In this document: piece after piece, positions 13,679 to 29,941 of the stretch
Layout of the letters: each line of letters starts with the position of its first letter
Position numbering within the stretch: the stretch's first letter is position 1
Assembly (NCBI RefSeq): GCF_047495875.1
Contig: NC_092473.1
Coordinates: 16,474,388-16,538,387, forward strand
Direction of reading: 5' to 3'
Length of the DNA: 64,000 nucleotides
DNA from: Pithys albifrons albifrons
Lineage: Eukaryota > Chordata > Aves > Passeriformes > Thamnophilidae
Notes under the pieces: generated by a model
Databases searched by the model: none
What the model was told of the DNA's origin: nothing
Seen by the model: only the letters and a program-made list of their open reading frames with translations
Translations under genes and position numbers: made by a program

Positions 13679-16214
13679 GTGAGGTGCATGTTTGCCTTGA
13701 CACTGTCTATATCTAACAGGAGTTTCTTGTGGCCATGTGACTGCTCCAGTGTGACCTGTCCTTGCTGTGACTGGGAGCACTGGTGTCAGTGTGGGAGCCC
13801 AGTTTGGCTCCTTCTGGACTGTGACCTCTGTGTCACAGCAGTGAACACCTGACGTGTCTGAGGAGACCATCACAAAAAACAAGTGTCTAATTTGGGAAGC
13901 AGGGGCTGAGCTGTCTCTTTAAAGCTCTTTTTTTTTTGGCCTTTTTTTTTCCCTAATAATTACAAATTTATGGGAACATTTTCATTAAATTCCCAGACTG
14001 GCCATGAGCAGTAACAGAATTTCATTCTTCTGATAATTATATGACTTGGAGGCTTCATTTTTCTTGGGGTCTTTCCAACTTTCTCATGATTTCCATCTGA
14101 GATCCCAGTTCTCCAGGGGCTCCACGGGAAGTGGGTGGTTCTCACTGGACACCACCAGTGTGGGGTCTGCTGCTGTGGGGACTGACCCAACACCACTCTC
14201 ATTAGTGAATCCCCCCTTAATTGCAGGGAGTATTGCTCTTCCAGGAAGCTCGTTCCCTGGGCAGGTAGCAGAGATGAGGAGGGTGTGCAGGGGAGTGATG
14301 CTCCGGAGCACAGGGATGCAGCAGGCACACCTCTTCCCTCCCCCAGCCTTCTCCTGCCAGCCATGGAGCTTGGGGAGGTCCCAGCCTCTCTACAGGTGTT
14401 TGTTCCCTCTGTGGAGGTGGAGAGCTCAGAGATCCATAAAAATGCTTGTGACAGGTGGAAAACAGGGAGGTCCTGGTGATCCCCAACACCCAGAGCATCA
14501 GCCTGGGGTTCCTGCCCAGAACTGGCCATCAGACCCTGTTGCCTTGGGTGGCATCCTGGGGAGCAGGAAAGCCTCGTGGCCAGGCTGCTCACACAGAAAT
14601 GTATCCATGTCCCCTTTCCCTCCCTCCCAACACCTCATCCCTTTTAAACTCAGTGCCTGGCATCTGGAGACTGTGGTTGTGCATCGTGTCCCCCCCCCCC
14701 ACCTTCTTTCCTTGAATTTGAGAAACATTAGCAAACTCTTCAGTTGGCTCCGTGGCTTATATAAGGGGATGTGTGACAGAAACTGTTCCCTGGAACAGAA
14801 TGTTATAAATATGCTAATTAGCGCTAATTAAAACAGCACTGTTCGTTTCTCCGGGTAGATGCAGCCTCACCCTCACGTGTGCCTGCATTTCCCCAAGGCA
14901 TCCCCCCTGCCCCAGCATCCTGGCACGGGGACACCGGGGTGGCACAGCACAGGGGGACACTTTGTACCTGCCTTTGTGCAGGGACAGAGGTGCCAGGTGT
15001 CTGCAGGGAGCCAGGCAGGGGTGCCCAGAGCGGGGAGAGGAGCCCAGCTCCCCAGGCTCAGCTGCCTGCACAGCCCCAGCCCTTGGCTGTGTTCATGGCA
15101 TTGCTGTCCTTCTCCAGGGCTGGCACCGTGTCCATCCTTCTCCAGGGCTGGCATCAGCTGCTCCTGTGCTGGCTGCCTGTTGCCAGCCTCCCTCCTCCCA
15201 GTCCCTGCTGACTGGGAGAACTCTTGGGCTATAATCACACTATTTTAGTGAGTCTCTGTCTCTCTTTATTAACCCTTTGGCATCAGGATCTCAGATTTAC
15301 TGCTCAGTATTTTCCCCTCTCCACACTCCAGCTGTCCAGGGTCAGGAGTACCAATATGTTGGCCTCAGTGGAGTTTCACAAACTTGCTTTCTCTACATTC
15401 AGAATATCTCCAGTTTTTATGCTGAAGCATTCCCAAACAAATACTCTATATTACAGGAATAAATCAAGTTAAATATCAGCTTTTTCTGCACAAAAAAATA
15501 TTCAAAAAGAATGCAATCTGCTTCCCAGTGAGTGTGCTGGCAGATGGAGGTCCCCCGAGCCAGGCAGCACAGTTTAGGGTGTGGAAAACGGATCTGGTTT
15601 GGAAAACAGGGGCTTGGGTGTGCACAGTCCTGGCTTGGTGCATTCAGCCCCAGGACACAGAGTGGCCCTGTTTGCCCTGGGGTGCCCTGGGGTCTCCTTG
15701 GCTCCCCCGGTTGCGGGTCCCACCGTGGCTGGTGGCAGCACTCCAGGGGCTGGCACAGGCAGGAGGCCTTCCCACGGAGGGAGACAGCACTTGGCACAGC
15801 CCACCCTGGGTTTGCTTTGCTGTAATATAAATAGAGGAAAATGAAATTAGGTGGCTTGCTCATATTTTTGCAGCTAATCAATCTGTCGTGCTCTCGAGCT
15901 GTCAGGCTTCTGGGGGGGTTTGTGGTGTTTTGCTGAGCAGGGTGGAGCCTTTGGCTGCTGTGGCGCTGGATTTCAGTGCAATGGAGGGCAGGTTTCATGT
16001 CCTGTGATAATCTTCAAGCTGTGCAATGCTCTCCTCTTCCTTCTCAGTGTGAAATGTGGCAGGAGTATAGGGACCAGTCTCTGGCACCTGGGTGTGGGTG
16101 CACTTGGGTACCTGTTTGCTCTGCCACCAACCACATCCTGTGCATGTCAGAGCATCACCAACTCTGCTGGGGCATTTGCCTGCTTTGATCTTTTGATATT
16201 TGAACACCTCCAAT

Positions 16215-16498
16215 CATCAGGACATCAGGAAGACATCAGGAAGAATTTCTTTATGGAAGGGATCATTAGTCATTGGAAGGGGCTGCCCAGGGAAGTTTGG
16301 AGTCCCCATCCCTGGAGGTGTCCCAAGGCAGGACTGGCTGTGGCACTCAGTGCTCTGGGCTGGGGTTCAAGGTGGGCATCGGGCACAGGGTGGGCTCCAT
16401 GGGCTGGGAGGGCTTTGCCAAGGTGAGCATCAGGCACAGGGTGGACTCCATGGTCTTGGAGGGCTTTTCCAACCTAAATGATTCTGTGATTCTTTAAT
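16215..16498 (+). mobile_element. CR1 LINE 3' fragment with internal duplication
   Basis: Sense CR1: AGGAAGAATTTCTTTATGGA, GGGCTGCCCAGGGAAGTTTG, GTCCCCATCCCTGGAGGTGT, then TTGGAGGGCTTTTCCAACCT and ATGATTCTGTGATTC. A ~51-bp segment is present twice in tandem (starting at 16376 and 16427), which is not part of the usual CR1 structure. Confidence 0.9.
16376..16477 (+). repeat. 51-bp tandem duplication inside CR1
   Basis: GCATCGGGCACAGGGTGGGC (16376) and GCATCAGGCACAGGGTGGAC (16427) begin two units of 51 bp. Both continue with TCCATGG and end in GGAGGGCTTT followed by a CCAA-like end. The units differ at several bases, so the duplication is not recent. Confidence 0.85.
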
Positions 16499-17694
16499 AC
16501 AGGAGGGATGCATACAGTCCAGATGTGACTGAGGGGTACAGCAGTGGGGGGTTTCTGTCATCCCTGCACTCCCCAGCACGCACTTCATACTCGGCCACTC
16601 CCCCATGTGTGTCACCCAGCTCATTCTCAGCAGCTTGGAAAGTCCTTTTGCCTTTCACATCTCAGCGAAGCAGGGCTGGCTCAGCTGTGCTGGGGGTTGC
16701 AGTGTCATTGGAAAGCTGCTGCATGAAGCATTCCCAGCCCATGTATGCCCTCGAGCAGTTTTTTGCATTTGTGGTGGTACCCCAGCCAACCTCTGTGTCT
16801 CACTGCAGAGTGGGGTGGGGTGGGAGCCAGGTCCCTTCAGGACAGCAGCAGATGCCAGGCTCACAGGCTCCCTGGTTTAGTTAACTTTCCTCTGAAAGGG
16901 TTATGGATAGCAAGGCAGGTCTGTATATCACTGATACTGTATATAATGCCCTTTACTCCCAGGTAGCAGGTTTAGTTTTCCCACAAACTGTGTTCTTGGA
17001 GCAGTTTCTTCTTCTTTTCCACCAGTTTCATACAGCAAAGCCTGTCTGCTTTTATCACTTAGAAATCAGCCCTGGTTTTAGCACCTGTGTATGGCACCTT
17101 GTAAAGCTCAACTTGTGTAAAAATGGTGATAAATGGAGGCAGTGAACCAAAACAGTTCAGTTTGGGCAGAATCAGAAGGGAGGGCAGAGGTACAGACTCC
17201 ACATGAGGCAGCTGTGTCTGCTCCCCTGGCAGAAAAACATGGAATGCCATAGAGCTGTTTCCAGTCCCTGTGCCTTGCTGGGTTCCATCCCAGCTGGACA
17301 ACAAGCTGCTCTGGGTTCCCAGAGTTTTTCAAGCATCAGTGAGTGAATAAATCTATTCCCGAGGTCCTTCTATTCCATCAGCCCACGGCTCAGCCCTGTG
17401 AGAGGTCAGTTGGCAGCCCCACCCCGCTGATGGAAATGGAAATGTCAGCACCTTCTCCAGAGCACTTGGCACTGAGGAGCCCCAGTGCCATTCCCAGCTA
17501 ATCCTGACAAGCAGCATGTCAAGGACAGCCAACCCTCCCCAGCCATCGCCAAGTGCCGCGAACAAGCCAGAGCTGCGGAAAGGGCTGTTCCTGCTTCTGC
17601 TGGGACTGCCACTCAGACAAGTGGGTGTGCAGTGAAGGCCTCAGCCCTCGAACTGTGTCCCTGCCTTGTTGTCCCTGGTCCTCAGGCTGTGTCG

Positions 17695-17852
17695 TAGAAT
17701 AGAATCACAGAATCACTGAGGTTGGAAAAGCCCTCCAAGATCAAGTCCAAATGTTCCCCCAGCACTGCCAAGGCCACCATTAACCCATGTCCCCCTCCAG
17801 GGATGGGGAATCCACCACTGCCCTGGGCAGCTGTGCCAGGGCTGGAATACAA
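17695..17852 (-). mobile_element. CR1 LINE 3' fragment, antisense
   Basis: Reverse-complement CR1: AGAATCACAGAATCACTGAG, GTTGGAAAAGCCCTCCAAGA, ACCCATGTCCCCCTCCAGGG and ATCCACCACTGCCCTGGGCA. About 158 bp. Confidence 0.92.
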
Positions 17853-18818
17853 GAGGGTTAATTCTGCTGTCCTTAGTGTCTCAAAGTCACCCTGAGACCC
17901 ACTTCAGTCTGCCCCAGCCTGAAGTGCATTTCAGTTGCACCTTATTGATGTTGACTTCCCGTAATTTATTTCCAAACACCCGAGCTGCCGTTCACGATGT
18001 GACTGGAGGATTTCTGCTGACTCCTTCAAATGAAAAGCGATTCACTTCCACCCAGCACTCCAATCCAACGTGATGAGGGAGGGAAAATGGGAAGCAAAGT
18101 GTGGTTTCAGAGTCTTTCTGTTGCTGGCAGTGCAAGGAGCAGCTTGGGCTGATGGAGCATGGTGGGTCGGGCTGGGAACCCTCGCTGGGCTGAAGGGATT
18201 TACTTGGGGGATTTGCACAAGCAGAAGCAGTGAATCCCATTTACTGCAATAAATAAACCTGTAAGTGGGTAAGACTGCTCTGAAATGAGAGGTTGGATGG
18301 ATCTTCTGGCTGAGAGGGGTTTTGGCTGGGAGATGGACCAGCACACAGTGGGGTTTGGTCATTGCAGGGAAGGGTGAAGCAGAGAAAATTGTGCAGTTTT
18401 TTGTAACTATTCCCTATAGACTGACTCTTTTCCACTTCAAAATGTTACCACTTTGTAATTTGATTGATTATGTGTTCAAACTCCTGATGTGCCCTCCCCC
18501 AGTGCTGGTGGCACTCCAAGGGTGCTGAGCTGGGCCCTGACTCAGGGGTGAGGGGTGCTGGGGGATAAGCTGGGCTCAGGAATCAGCGAAACCTTGGGCT
18601 GGGCTCCTCGAGGCAACAGGGTGGGTGAGGGAGCGGACTTGTTACTCACTGTACTTTTGGCAATAGCCCTGGTAACCTTCTACATCATTTGGCACCTGAA
18701 ACTCTTCTCAGGGTTTTAACAGGAGCTGCAGGATAATAAGGAAGCCATTAGCTTTTTTAACTATTTAAGCTCAAGGCACGTTTCCCTTGATCCTGCACTT
18801 ACACTTTCCCTTGTGTAG

Positions 18819-19049
<231 letters not shown>

Positions 19050-19091
19050 TGAGCCCTGGGAGCCTGACACTTGTCAAATGGATTGCAGTAG

Positions 19092-19222
19092 TGTTCAAGG
19101 CCAGGTTAAATGGGGCTTAGTGCAACCTGGTATGGTGAAAAGTGTCCCTGCCCATGGCAGGGGGTAGAACTGAATGATCTTTAAGGTCCCTTCCAACCCA
19201 AACCATTCTGGGATTCCCTGAT
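19092..19222 (+). mobile_element. CR1 LINE 3' fragment
   Basis: Sense CR1 end: TTCAAGGCCAGGTTAAATGG, TGCCCATGGCAGGGGGTAGA, ATGATCTTTAAGGTCCCTTC and CCAACCCAAACCATTCTGGG. About 130 bp. Confidence 0.9.
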
Positions 19223-20343
19223 CCTCTGTACGTCGCTGCTCTTGCCAAAGCAGCCCTGTATTCTCTGCCTTGGCAACATCACAGCTTGTCCAGCTCTCTG
19301 GCAAAAGTGCCTCCATGACAAAATGTGGGTGTGTGAAATGAGAGTGTAATGCACAATAGCTGCACCCTGAGAAGTTTTCATCAGGGAGCTGTTGATGGTG
19401 TTAGAAGGGATTTCCCAGCACCCCCAGCCACTCAGATACCCCCAGCCCACAACATCCCTTATGATTCACTAGCAAAGTGCTGCACTTTTTCCTAGGACTC
19501 ATCCCTGTGATCAAAACGCCGAGTGAAGGGAGAAACCTAATCCAAACCACAGGAAATCCAGTTTGCAATGGGCATGTGATTGGGTTTGTATGAGTCAGGA
19601 GAGGAGAGGGGGACAGGGGACCTTTAACACAACCCCTGCCCAGCCCTTGAGCAACCTATGAATGAGAATGTCCAGGTACTTGTCAGTGGGAACCAGGAGA
19701 GGGAATCAGCAGAGTCCTTTAGAACGATGACAATGCTTTCCAGGAGGATTACATTTTAATATTATTCTAGAAATTTCATTTACCAAACACATTGAGTGTG
19801 TTTAAAGCCCACGGCCTGGCTTTGCAGCACAGTAATCAGAATGTGGCAGGAGCAGCTATTTCACACAGCCTCTGCCTGGCATCTGAAGTGAGTCAGCGCA
19901 GGATTATTCCTGGCAGACCTATAGTAGCTTAATAGTAATCGTATTTGTAATGTAATCAAAATGTATAGCAGGGTGTATTATCAAACGCTGGCACAAAGCA
20001 CTTTGATTTCTGGGAGCACAGTCCAGAGCACAATTCTCAGCCGAGGCTGTTGGCTCAGCGGCTTCGGGAGAGACGAGCCCTAAAGCTGCATTTTAAAGAA
20101 AAAGTAAAGATGAGTAATGAGAGAGCTCCTGCCTGAGGCTGAAGGGCGAGAGATGCCTGTGCTTGGGGGGTCCTGGGGTGCTCTGCCCCAGAAAGCCCAG
20201 TCAGATGCTGGGCTCCAGGCAGGGGTGTGAGCCAGGGGGCTCTGGGTGTCCCCAGGTGAGCTGTGCCTTCACTGGTGACCTCCATTCCCTCTGGGGCACA
20301 GCACGAAGGGCACAGCAACTGCAATGACACCAGGATGATCAGT

Positions 20344-20545
20344 CATAGAAGGGACCTCAAAATCATCCACTTCTACCCCCTGCCTTGGGCAGGGACACCC
20401 CCCCACCAGCCCAGGTTGCTCAGAGCCCCATCCAACCTGGCCTTGGACACTTCCAGGGATGGGGCAGCCACAGCTTCTCTGGGCAAACCTGTGCCAGGGC
20501 CTGCCCACCCTCACAGGGATGGATTTCTTCCTACTGTCTAATAAG
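20344..20545 (-). mobile_element. CR1 LINE 3' fragment, antisense
   Basis: Reverse-complement CR1: CATAGAAGGGACCTCAAAAT, CCCAGGTTGCTCAGAGCCCC, GGACACTTCCAGGGATGGGG and CTTCTCTGGGCAAACCTGTG. It is inverted relative to the copy at 19092, about 1.1 kb away. Confidence 0.92.
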
Positions 20546-21593
20546 GAGGAGGGTGGGGTTGTTCTGGCTCTGCCTCTTGTTCCCAGTATGGAGTTGGGCA
20601 GGGGACAGACTAAACGAGCAGTTAATTAGGAGAAGGGCACTGGAAGAAGTCCTGGGAGTTGCATGTTGTCTGCCCAGCAAAGCAGGGTGTTACCAGCTCC
20701 ATGCCAGGCACTGCAGTGGGATTTACATCTCCAGAGTCTGCTGTTGCTCAGTGAGTTTGGATGCTCCAGACTTGGACAGACGCCGTCCTTTCTGCCATTG
20801 ACAGGAGCCAGGACAGCGTTCTGTGCCCATCCATCCCTCCCTCCCAGCCCGTGGGCTGCCCAGCCATCTGCCTGCTTTAGTCATGGCATTTTCCTCTGAA
20901 GCACCAGCATTCCCTTCCCCACCCAAATGAGGAAAGCTCAGATCCTGCTTTTAGAGCTCAGCTGGCTGTTTCAAGAGACCGTCTTTTTAATATTCTTCCT
21001 TCTTGAAGCAGATCGATATATTTAGGCAGCAGCTGCAGCCGAGCACAGCATTGCTGTGCTCTCCCGTGGCTGCCACAGCCTGGCTGCCGTGGCAGTGGCT
21101 GCTCAAGGTGACATTGCCTGCACGTGCCTCCCTGCCAGGCTGGCCAGAGCCTGGCAGGGGCAGCCCTTTACAGAGTGGGGTGCTCCAAAATCCCCAGGCA
21201 GCTGATATACTGAATTTTCCCTTCTATCCCATCAGTGTCACTTGTTTTACACAGCCCAATTGCCCCTTTGGTGCTCTATTTAATTCCCTTTGGGGCTGCC
21301 CCGCTGCCCAGGTGGGCTGTGCCAGTGGGCAGGAGCCAACAGCTCCAGTTCCTCTGGCCCTTGTTATGGCGGTGCTGCATTTGCATCTCTTCTGATCTCC
21401 TTGTCCTTCCTGTCTGAAAAGCAGGGCAAGGCTTATTTAAGGAGGAAATGAGGAAATATTATGAATTATTATGTAGAACTGCCAACCTGCAGCTTTTGCT
21501 GTGCCCCAGCCTGTGTCTTTCCTTCCGTGGGCTGGGATGGGGCCAGCACAGGGGTGTCCTTGGACTCCTGTGTATCATCGGCCCATGTTACTC

Positions 21594-21775
21594 CATGCCT
21601 TTGTCCAAAGTCCCTCCTCAGCTCTCTTGGAACCCCTTTAGGCACTGGAAAGGGCTCTAAGGTCTCCCCAGAGTCCGTTCTTCTCCAGGTGAACACTCCC
21701 AAGCTCACTCAGCCTGGCTCCAGAGCAGAGGAGCTCCAGCCCTCAGAGCATTTCTGAATTCCTCTGGACTCATTT
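21594..21775 (-). mobile_element. CR1 LINE internal fragment, antisense
   Basis: This is the part of CR1 upstream of the commonly seen 3' end: CTTTGTCCAAAGTCCCTCCT, CCTTTAGGCACTGGAAAGGG, CTCTAAGGTCTCCCCAGAG and AGGAGCTCCAGCCCTCAGAG, all reverse complement. It lacks the CR1 3' terminus, so it is a broken piece and may belong to the same decayed copy family as 20344. Confidence 0.85.
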
Positions 21776-22373
21776 AATCATGTGTGAAGACCAGGCTGGG
21801 AGGAGTGAGGAGAGCCCCTTCCTGCATCCCCAACTTGACCAGAGGATGCTGGGTCCCCTGAAGACCTGTGCACTGCTGGCACTCCTGTCCCAGGAGAGGG
21901 CTGGGAATGTCACACATCCTCCTGGTGTTTGCACAAATCATGGTGGATGTGGATGAGTGTGGTCCCAGCTAGAGGTGCTCATGTCTCCCATGCATCCCTG
22001 AACTGAAGCTGCACAGTGTGTGGGGAAATGTCAGCAAGGCTGATCAACACTCTGAAAACAGATTCTGTGAAGAAGAGCTGATGCATTCCTGGGAAGTGAA
22101 CAGCCTCTGGTTTAGGGATTGCTCCACTTGCCTTCTTCCGTGGAACTGTCTGCAGAGGTGCAGAGCTTCAGTCCTGGGCATTGCAAAGGAATCAGTACTT
22201 TTGGGCTCTGTATGAACACGAGCCCCCTGCACCCCATGGGGAGCACAGGGATGATGTCTGTATTGCCATGGAAATACAGATTGGAGCTGCCAGTCGTGTC
22301 AGTCCTTGTTTCTGGCCCCTGCAGGTTCCCTGCTCTGATAATCCTGTTGCTAATTGCTTCTGGTTTCCTTTAG

Positions 22374-22465
22374 GATCGCCTGTATTTCGTGATGGAATAT
22401 GTGAATGGTGGGGACTTGATGTACCAGATCCAGCAGGTTGGGAGGTTCAAGGAGCCCCATGCAGT
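22374..22465 (+). CDS. PRKCB: PRKCB exon 11: kinase hinge region
   Basis: This 92-nt exon encodes residues 414-444 (phase 0 in; Val444 split, GT|GTAAGT). [20 protein letters not shown] is the hinge that contacts adenine and connects the N- and C-lobes. [10 protein letters not shown] starts helix D/E. Gln replaces the His I remember from human in the MYHIQQ position, an unremarkable change. Confidence 0.97.
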
Positions 22466-22991
22466 GTAAGTGCAATAGTTTGGCATTTTGGGGTAGGTAT
22501 GGGATGTACCTGTGTCATGTGTCTGGAAATACAGCCCAAGGCACAGGTTTTGTGGTGCAGCTCCTGGGCAGAAACAGAGGGGAAACAGAAGAAATGGGAA
22601 GATGCAGGAGACTTCTTTGCCAAGGATTCTGATACCTCCATCTCACCTTTGGGGTACATTGCAGCTGTAAATAATTGAGCTAAATAAATAAACGTATATA
22701 AATGAAAGCACAAGTCTGGGAGGTTTGAAGGCTCCCTGGGAGATCTCAGGCCTGTGTTCTGCCTGGTCTTTCCCTGGGGGACAATAAGGACGATAGGTTT
22801 TGGTTTCTCTGCTGGAGTGGCCAACCTAAGTGTTAACTGATGACTTTGGGCTCCTGTCCCCTGTGGGATGCACAGAGCAGGATGTGTTCCTGAAAACTTT
22901 CACATGCTTCGTTCACTGCAGTTGGATTTGAAAGGTTTGCATTTCCATTCATTGCCTTTAATCATCAGTCTTCCTTTTAAACCTTCTTCAG
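22466..22991 (+). other. PRKCB: PRKCB intron 11
   Basis: Short phase-2 intron of 526 bp with an AAATAAATAAACG A-rich stretch near 22680. I see no repeats or genes. Confidence 0.92.
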
Positions 22992-23054
22992 ATTCTACGC
23001 AGCAGAAATAGCCATTGGCCTCTTCTTCCTGCAGAGCAAAGGCATCATTTACCG
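22992..23054 (+). CDS. PRKCB: PRKCB exon 12: kinase helix E
   Basis: The smallest exon here (63 nt) encodes residues 444-465, phase 2 in and phase 2 out. FYAAEIAIGLFFLQSKGIIY is followed by an Arg465 codon split CG|A by the intron. That puts the junction inside the catalytic-loop motif YRDLKLDN, between Arg465 and Asp466. Confidence 0.97.
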
Positions 23055-26371
<3,317 letters not shown>

Positions 26372-26452
26372 ATAATTGCTTACCAGCCCTACGGGAAGTC
26401 TGTGGATTGGTGGGCGTTCGGAGTCCTGCTCTATGAGATGTTGGCCGGACAG
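26372..26452 (+). CDS. PRKCB: PRKCB exon 14: kinase C-lobe, helix F
   Basis: This 81-nt exon encodes 27 codons, residues 512-538, phase 0 at both ends. [20 protein letters not shown] contains the conserved helix-F aspartate (VDWW). YEMLAGQ follows, then CAG|GTAATT. Confidence 0.97.
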
Positions 26453-26716
26453 GTAATTGAGCTTTAATTGCTTCCTCTGGGCTGTGTTGCATTCCATGGT
26501 GAGCATATGCTGATGTGGAATTTGCCATGCTGCTGACACACGACTGGGGCATCTCTTTGGAGCTGGGGGTGACTCTGGGTGCAGCCCCAGGGACTGCCAT
26601 GAGATGCATCACAGCAGGGCACAGCCAGGGCTGGGGCAATGGCCAAGCTCCCACAGCAGCAAATGGGAGCTGAGGGATCCAGGAATGCCACTGAACCTGT
26701 GTCTGCTTTGCTCTAG
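26453..26716 (+). other. PRKCB: PRKCB intron 14
   Basis: The shortest intron seen, 264 bp, phase 0, with a TTTGCTCTAG acceptor. No features are seen inside it. Confidence 0.93.
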
Positions 26717-26824
26717 GCCCCCTTTGAGGGAGAAGATGAAGATGAGCTCTTTCAGTCCATCATGGAGCACAACGTTGCCTACCCCAAGTCCATGTCCAAG
26801 GAGGCAGTGGCAATCTGCAAAGGG
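26717..26824 (+). CDS. PRKCB: PRKCB exon 15: kinase C-lobe, helix G
   Basis: This 108-nt exon encodes 36 codons, residues 539-574, phase 0 at both ends (GGG|GTAAGG). [20 protein letters not shown] leads to [16 protein letters not shown]. The acidic helix-G stretch is typical of conventional PKCs, and the sequence appears identical to human as remembered. Confidence 0.97.
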
Positions 26825-29800
26825 GTAAGGGCTGGCCTGGGTCCTCTGCTGGACTAGGGGGTAGTGGGGGAAGTGGGAGCAGTGGGACCCTGCACACCTG
26901 GGGGTCCCAGCTCACCCCCTGCTCCCCAGCACAAGGGGGATCTGACACTCAGGTGGGTTCTCTGCTCCTGAAACTACAACTGTGTCACTTGGGGTGTGTG
27001 TACTAAAACCATGTGAAAATAATGCCCACATCCTCTCTGTGCTGGTACGCTGAGCAGGAATACAGCTGGGACTGGAGGGCTGCTCTGATGGCTCAGGTGA
27101 AGGAAATTCAGGAGGGAGTTGGGGTATTGGCTGGGGGGTGGGAAGGGAGGGTCCCCTCAGAGACCCTGTGCCCCCTCAGGTGAGGACAGGGCAGCTCTAT
27201 GAATCTTTACCTGAAATGAAAAATGAATGGGATCCCTAAATAGTTTTCTAAGATCAGATATAAAACCTTCATCCTTCTGTTTGGCTATGATGAGTTGCCC
27301 TTCAGGATTACCTGAAACTCACTGCTGGTGGTGTCTCTGTGGTGCCAGGGCAGTGTTTTCATTATCCTGTCTCTTAATTTGCCTTGCCCATATCCTGAGC
27401 TCTCCGTGGACTGGGCCTAGGCATGACTTAAATGCAGCCCATGTTAATTTGGGATGTGATGGGTAAAGGCTGGCAAGGTCCTCATGTTCTGTGTGCTTGG
27501 GACTGAGCCTCATCTCACCCCAAAGTGCCACACACTGCTATAAATACGTGTTTGTGTAGGAATTTAAGAAATGTTTGCTTATAATAGTTAATATTGAAAA
27601 TATCTGAATGTTCTCTATCTCAAAATAGTGTTTCCATCTACAAATGACACATCCTGCGCTTAACGCTCCCACTGCGGCATTTCAAAGCCTCTTCCTGCTG
27701 TTGCCAGGATTCTGAGCTGGTGTTAAAGAGGAATATTTGCTTGTCCCGTGGGGAAAAGCTGCTGCAGGTGTTCCCACCTGGAATGGGGCACAGGGAGGGG
27801 GTGCTGCCCCACCAGTCAGCAGAACGCAGGAAAATCAAGTCCTTAGTTCAGGAATCACACGGGTGGTCAGATGGGGATTCCCACAGATGCCGTCATGATC
27901 TCTCATCCTCTCACTGCTGTTGTTTGGGATGTAAAGGGACAATCCAATGTGTTCCTGGTCAGGCAGGAGGGCAAGAGACTCTCAGTGCTGCTGAGCTTTG
28001 TTCTCCCTGCCCTGCCCAGGGCAGCAGAGGCTGAAACAGGGACCAGGCTCAGTGTCGACTTTGTTTGCTGTTGCATCAGTCACGATGTGGGTGCTGTAAA
28101 TAGATGAGCAGGGTCTGTGACTGCAGCATCTGCTGGGTGTAGCTGTGATGGCTTTTCTTACTGTGGAGATGGGAGGCTGCATGGGAGGATATCTGGCCAC
28201 GCACCGAGGGTTGATTCTCTATAAATTCCTGTATTTTTTTTGTACCCAAGTGGTGGTTCCCTCTGTACTACTGTTGTTTCAAAACCTCCTGACATTCTTT
28301 GCCACCACCAAACTGCTACACCAGAAAGTTGAATTAGAACTGTGTAGGATTTGAGAACTTTTTAGTAAGCTGGGAACTAAGTATTTACGTTTTCCCCTGG
28401 AACAGAGTGAAATGCATCTCGATGAGCTGCAGTGAGGCCAAGCTGTTTGTGTTGGTGTGAGGTGGGTCTGCCAGGGGGGCACAAACCTGGTGTTACATCA
28501 GTCCAGGGAATGAGCCACTGCAGAAGCCTCTGCCCTTACCTGTGAGAGGTTTGGTGTTAGGGTTTTGTTGTTCCCCCACGGTCTCACTCCAGAGTGCCAG
28601 TGCCAGTCATCCCCTCCTGCTGCACTGCTCAGAGATGAAGTGTGTTTGATCCTGAAAGCCTGGCACCGGCCTGAGCCCAGAGACAAACGTTAATCAGGGC
28701 TCCTTGGCGGGGAAGGAAGCTGGAGAGTTCGCTGGCACACAGCTCCAGGACTCTCCAGTCAGCAGCAATTAGCGGATCAAAGAGAGCATTTCCCTGCTCT
28801 GCTGTCAGCTCAGATTTGTTTCTGAAGCCTGATCTTGGAGCTGCTGTTTCCAAGGACAGGTAGCTCAAGTTTGCTCTCCTGAGCACCAGGTTGGTTATCA
28901 GGAGCCAGACTCCTGTCCTGGCCCTGGGACCGTGTGGGCACCGGCACGAACCCTCAGCCTTTTCCATCCCATATGGAGGGGTTTGGTGGTGCCTGAGCAA
29001 ATCAGCCCTTTCCAGGGGAACAGATTGTCTATGACTATCAGCTTTCTCTTCAGTTTCTGCCTGGTAGCAAAGGCATGAAATGGAGTGTTTTCTGCAGTAT
29101 TTTGGGAATATTTACAGGTATTTTGGGTGGCATTTCCCCTGGTGCTGATGCCTGAGGAAAACCCATCACGGCTGCTCCCCATACTGCTGTCACACGTGTT
29201 CAAGAGGCCAAGACACATCACCTCTGTCACCTTCCCAGGCTTCTTACTCTGAGATTTATTGTTGGGTTTTTATTTATAAAGGGCTGTGTGCTGCCATGCC
29301 AAGGGAAACTTGATTATTAATGAAAAACAAGTTCAAAAAACACTCTGCTCTTGTTTTTTGCTGCCACCTGGCCCCCTGGGCCCTCCCTCCTGGGCCCACT
29401 GACTGTGCTCTATTGTGGCTCCTTGTGCAGGGATGGGCTCTGCAAAGCTGATGCTGATGCCAGTCACATCCTCTTCCTGAGCAGAGGCTGGAAAATCCCT
29501 GGTCCAGCCTGTGTAGCCTGCCAGGCCCTTGCTGTTTGCAGATGGGCTTTCCAGGGGGATGCTGCTCCATCACTCTTCCAGCTGCAGATGCCATCACAGC
29601 TGGTGGATGAGGATGTGGAACTGTTTGTTCACAGAGCAGTTGGTGGCCCCACTCTTGCCTCATATTTGATGGAGTTTATTTGTCTTTTTGGGTTCTGGGG
29701 GTTTTCCCCACAAGTTTTCCTTGATTTCAGCACTCTGTTGCAGCATTGCTGTTAAAGATCAACTTCCCTGAGCAAGTTTGTTCTGTGCCATCCCAGGTGG

Positions 29801-29941
29801 CAGAGCTAACCCATACCCAAAGGTGCACCCCGGGCAGAGAAGCTCTGCCTGGGTGGGGACCTGGCAGAGGCTTATGAGATCCCTGTGGGGTGGTGGGTGA
29901 TGCCAGTGGCTGCCTGGGCTGATGGGCTTCTTTTGGTCTGA

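Larger units (their letters stand above)
13679..18818 (+). other. PRKCB: PRKCB intron 9
   Basis: Phase-0 intron of 5140 bp inside the kinase N-lobe. It holds a CR1 with an internal duplication (16215-16498), an antisense CR1 (17695-17852), an 11-base C run at 14690-14700 and T-rich runs around 13930. A very weak CR1-like stretch near 14047-14095 is not called. There is no coding sequence. Confidence 0.9.

Noticed and set aside
14047..14095. Very weak CR1-like stretch (CTTGGGGTCTTTCCAAC)
   Set aside because: The match is short and the flanks lack other CR1 landmarks. It may be chance or a very old copy.
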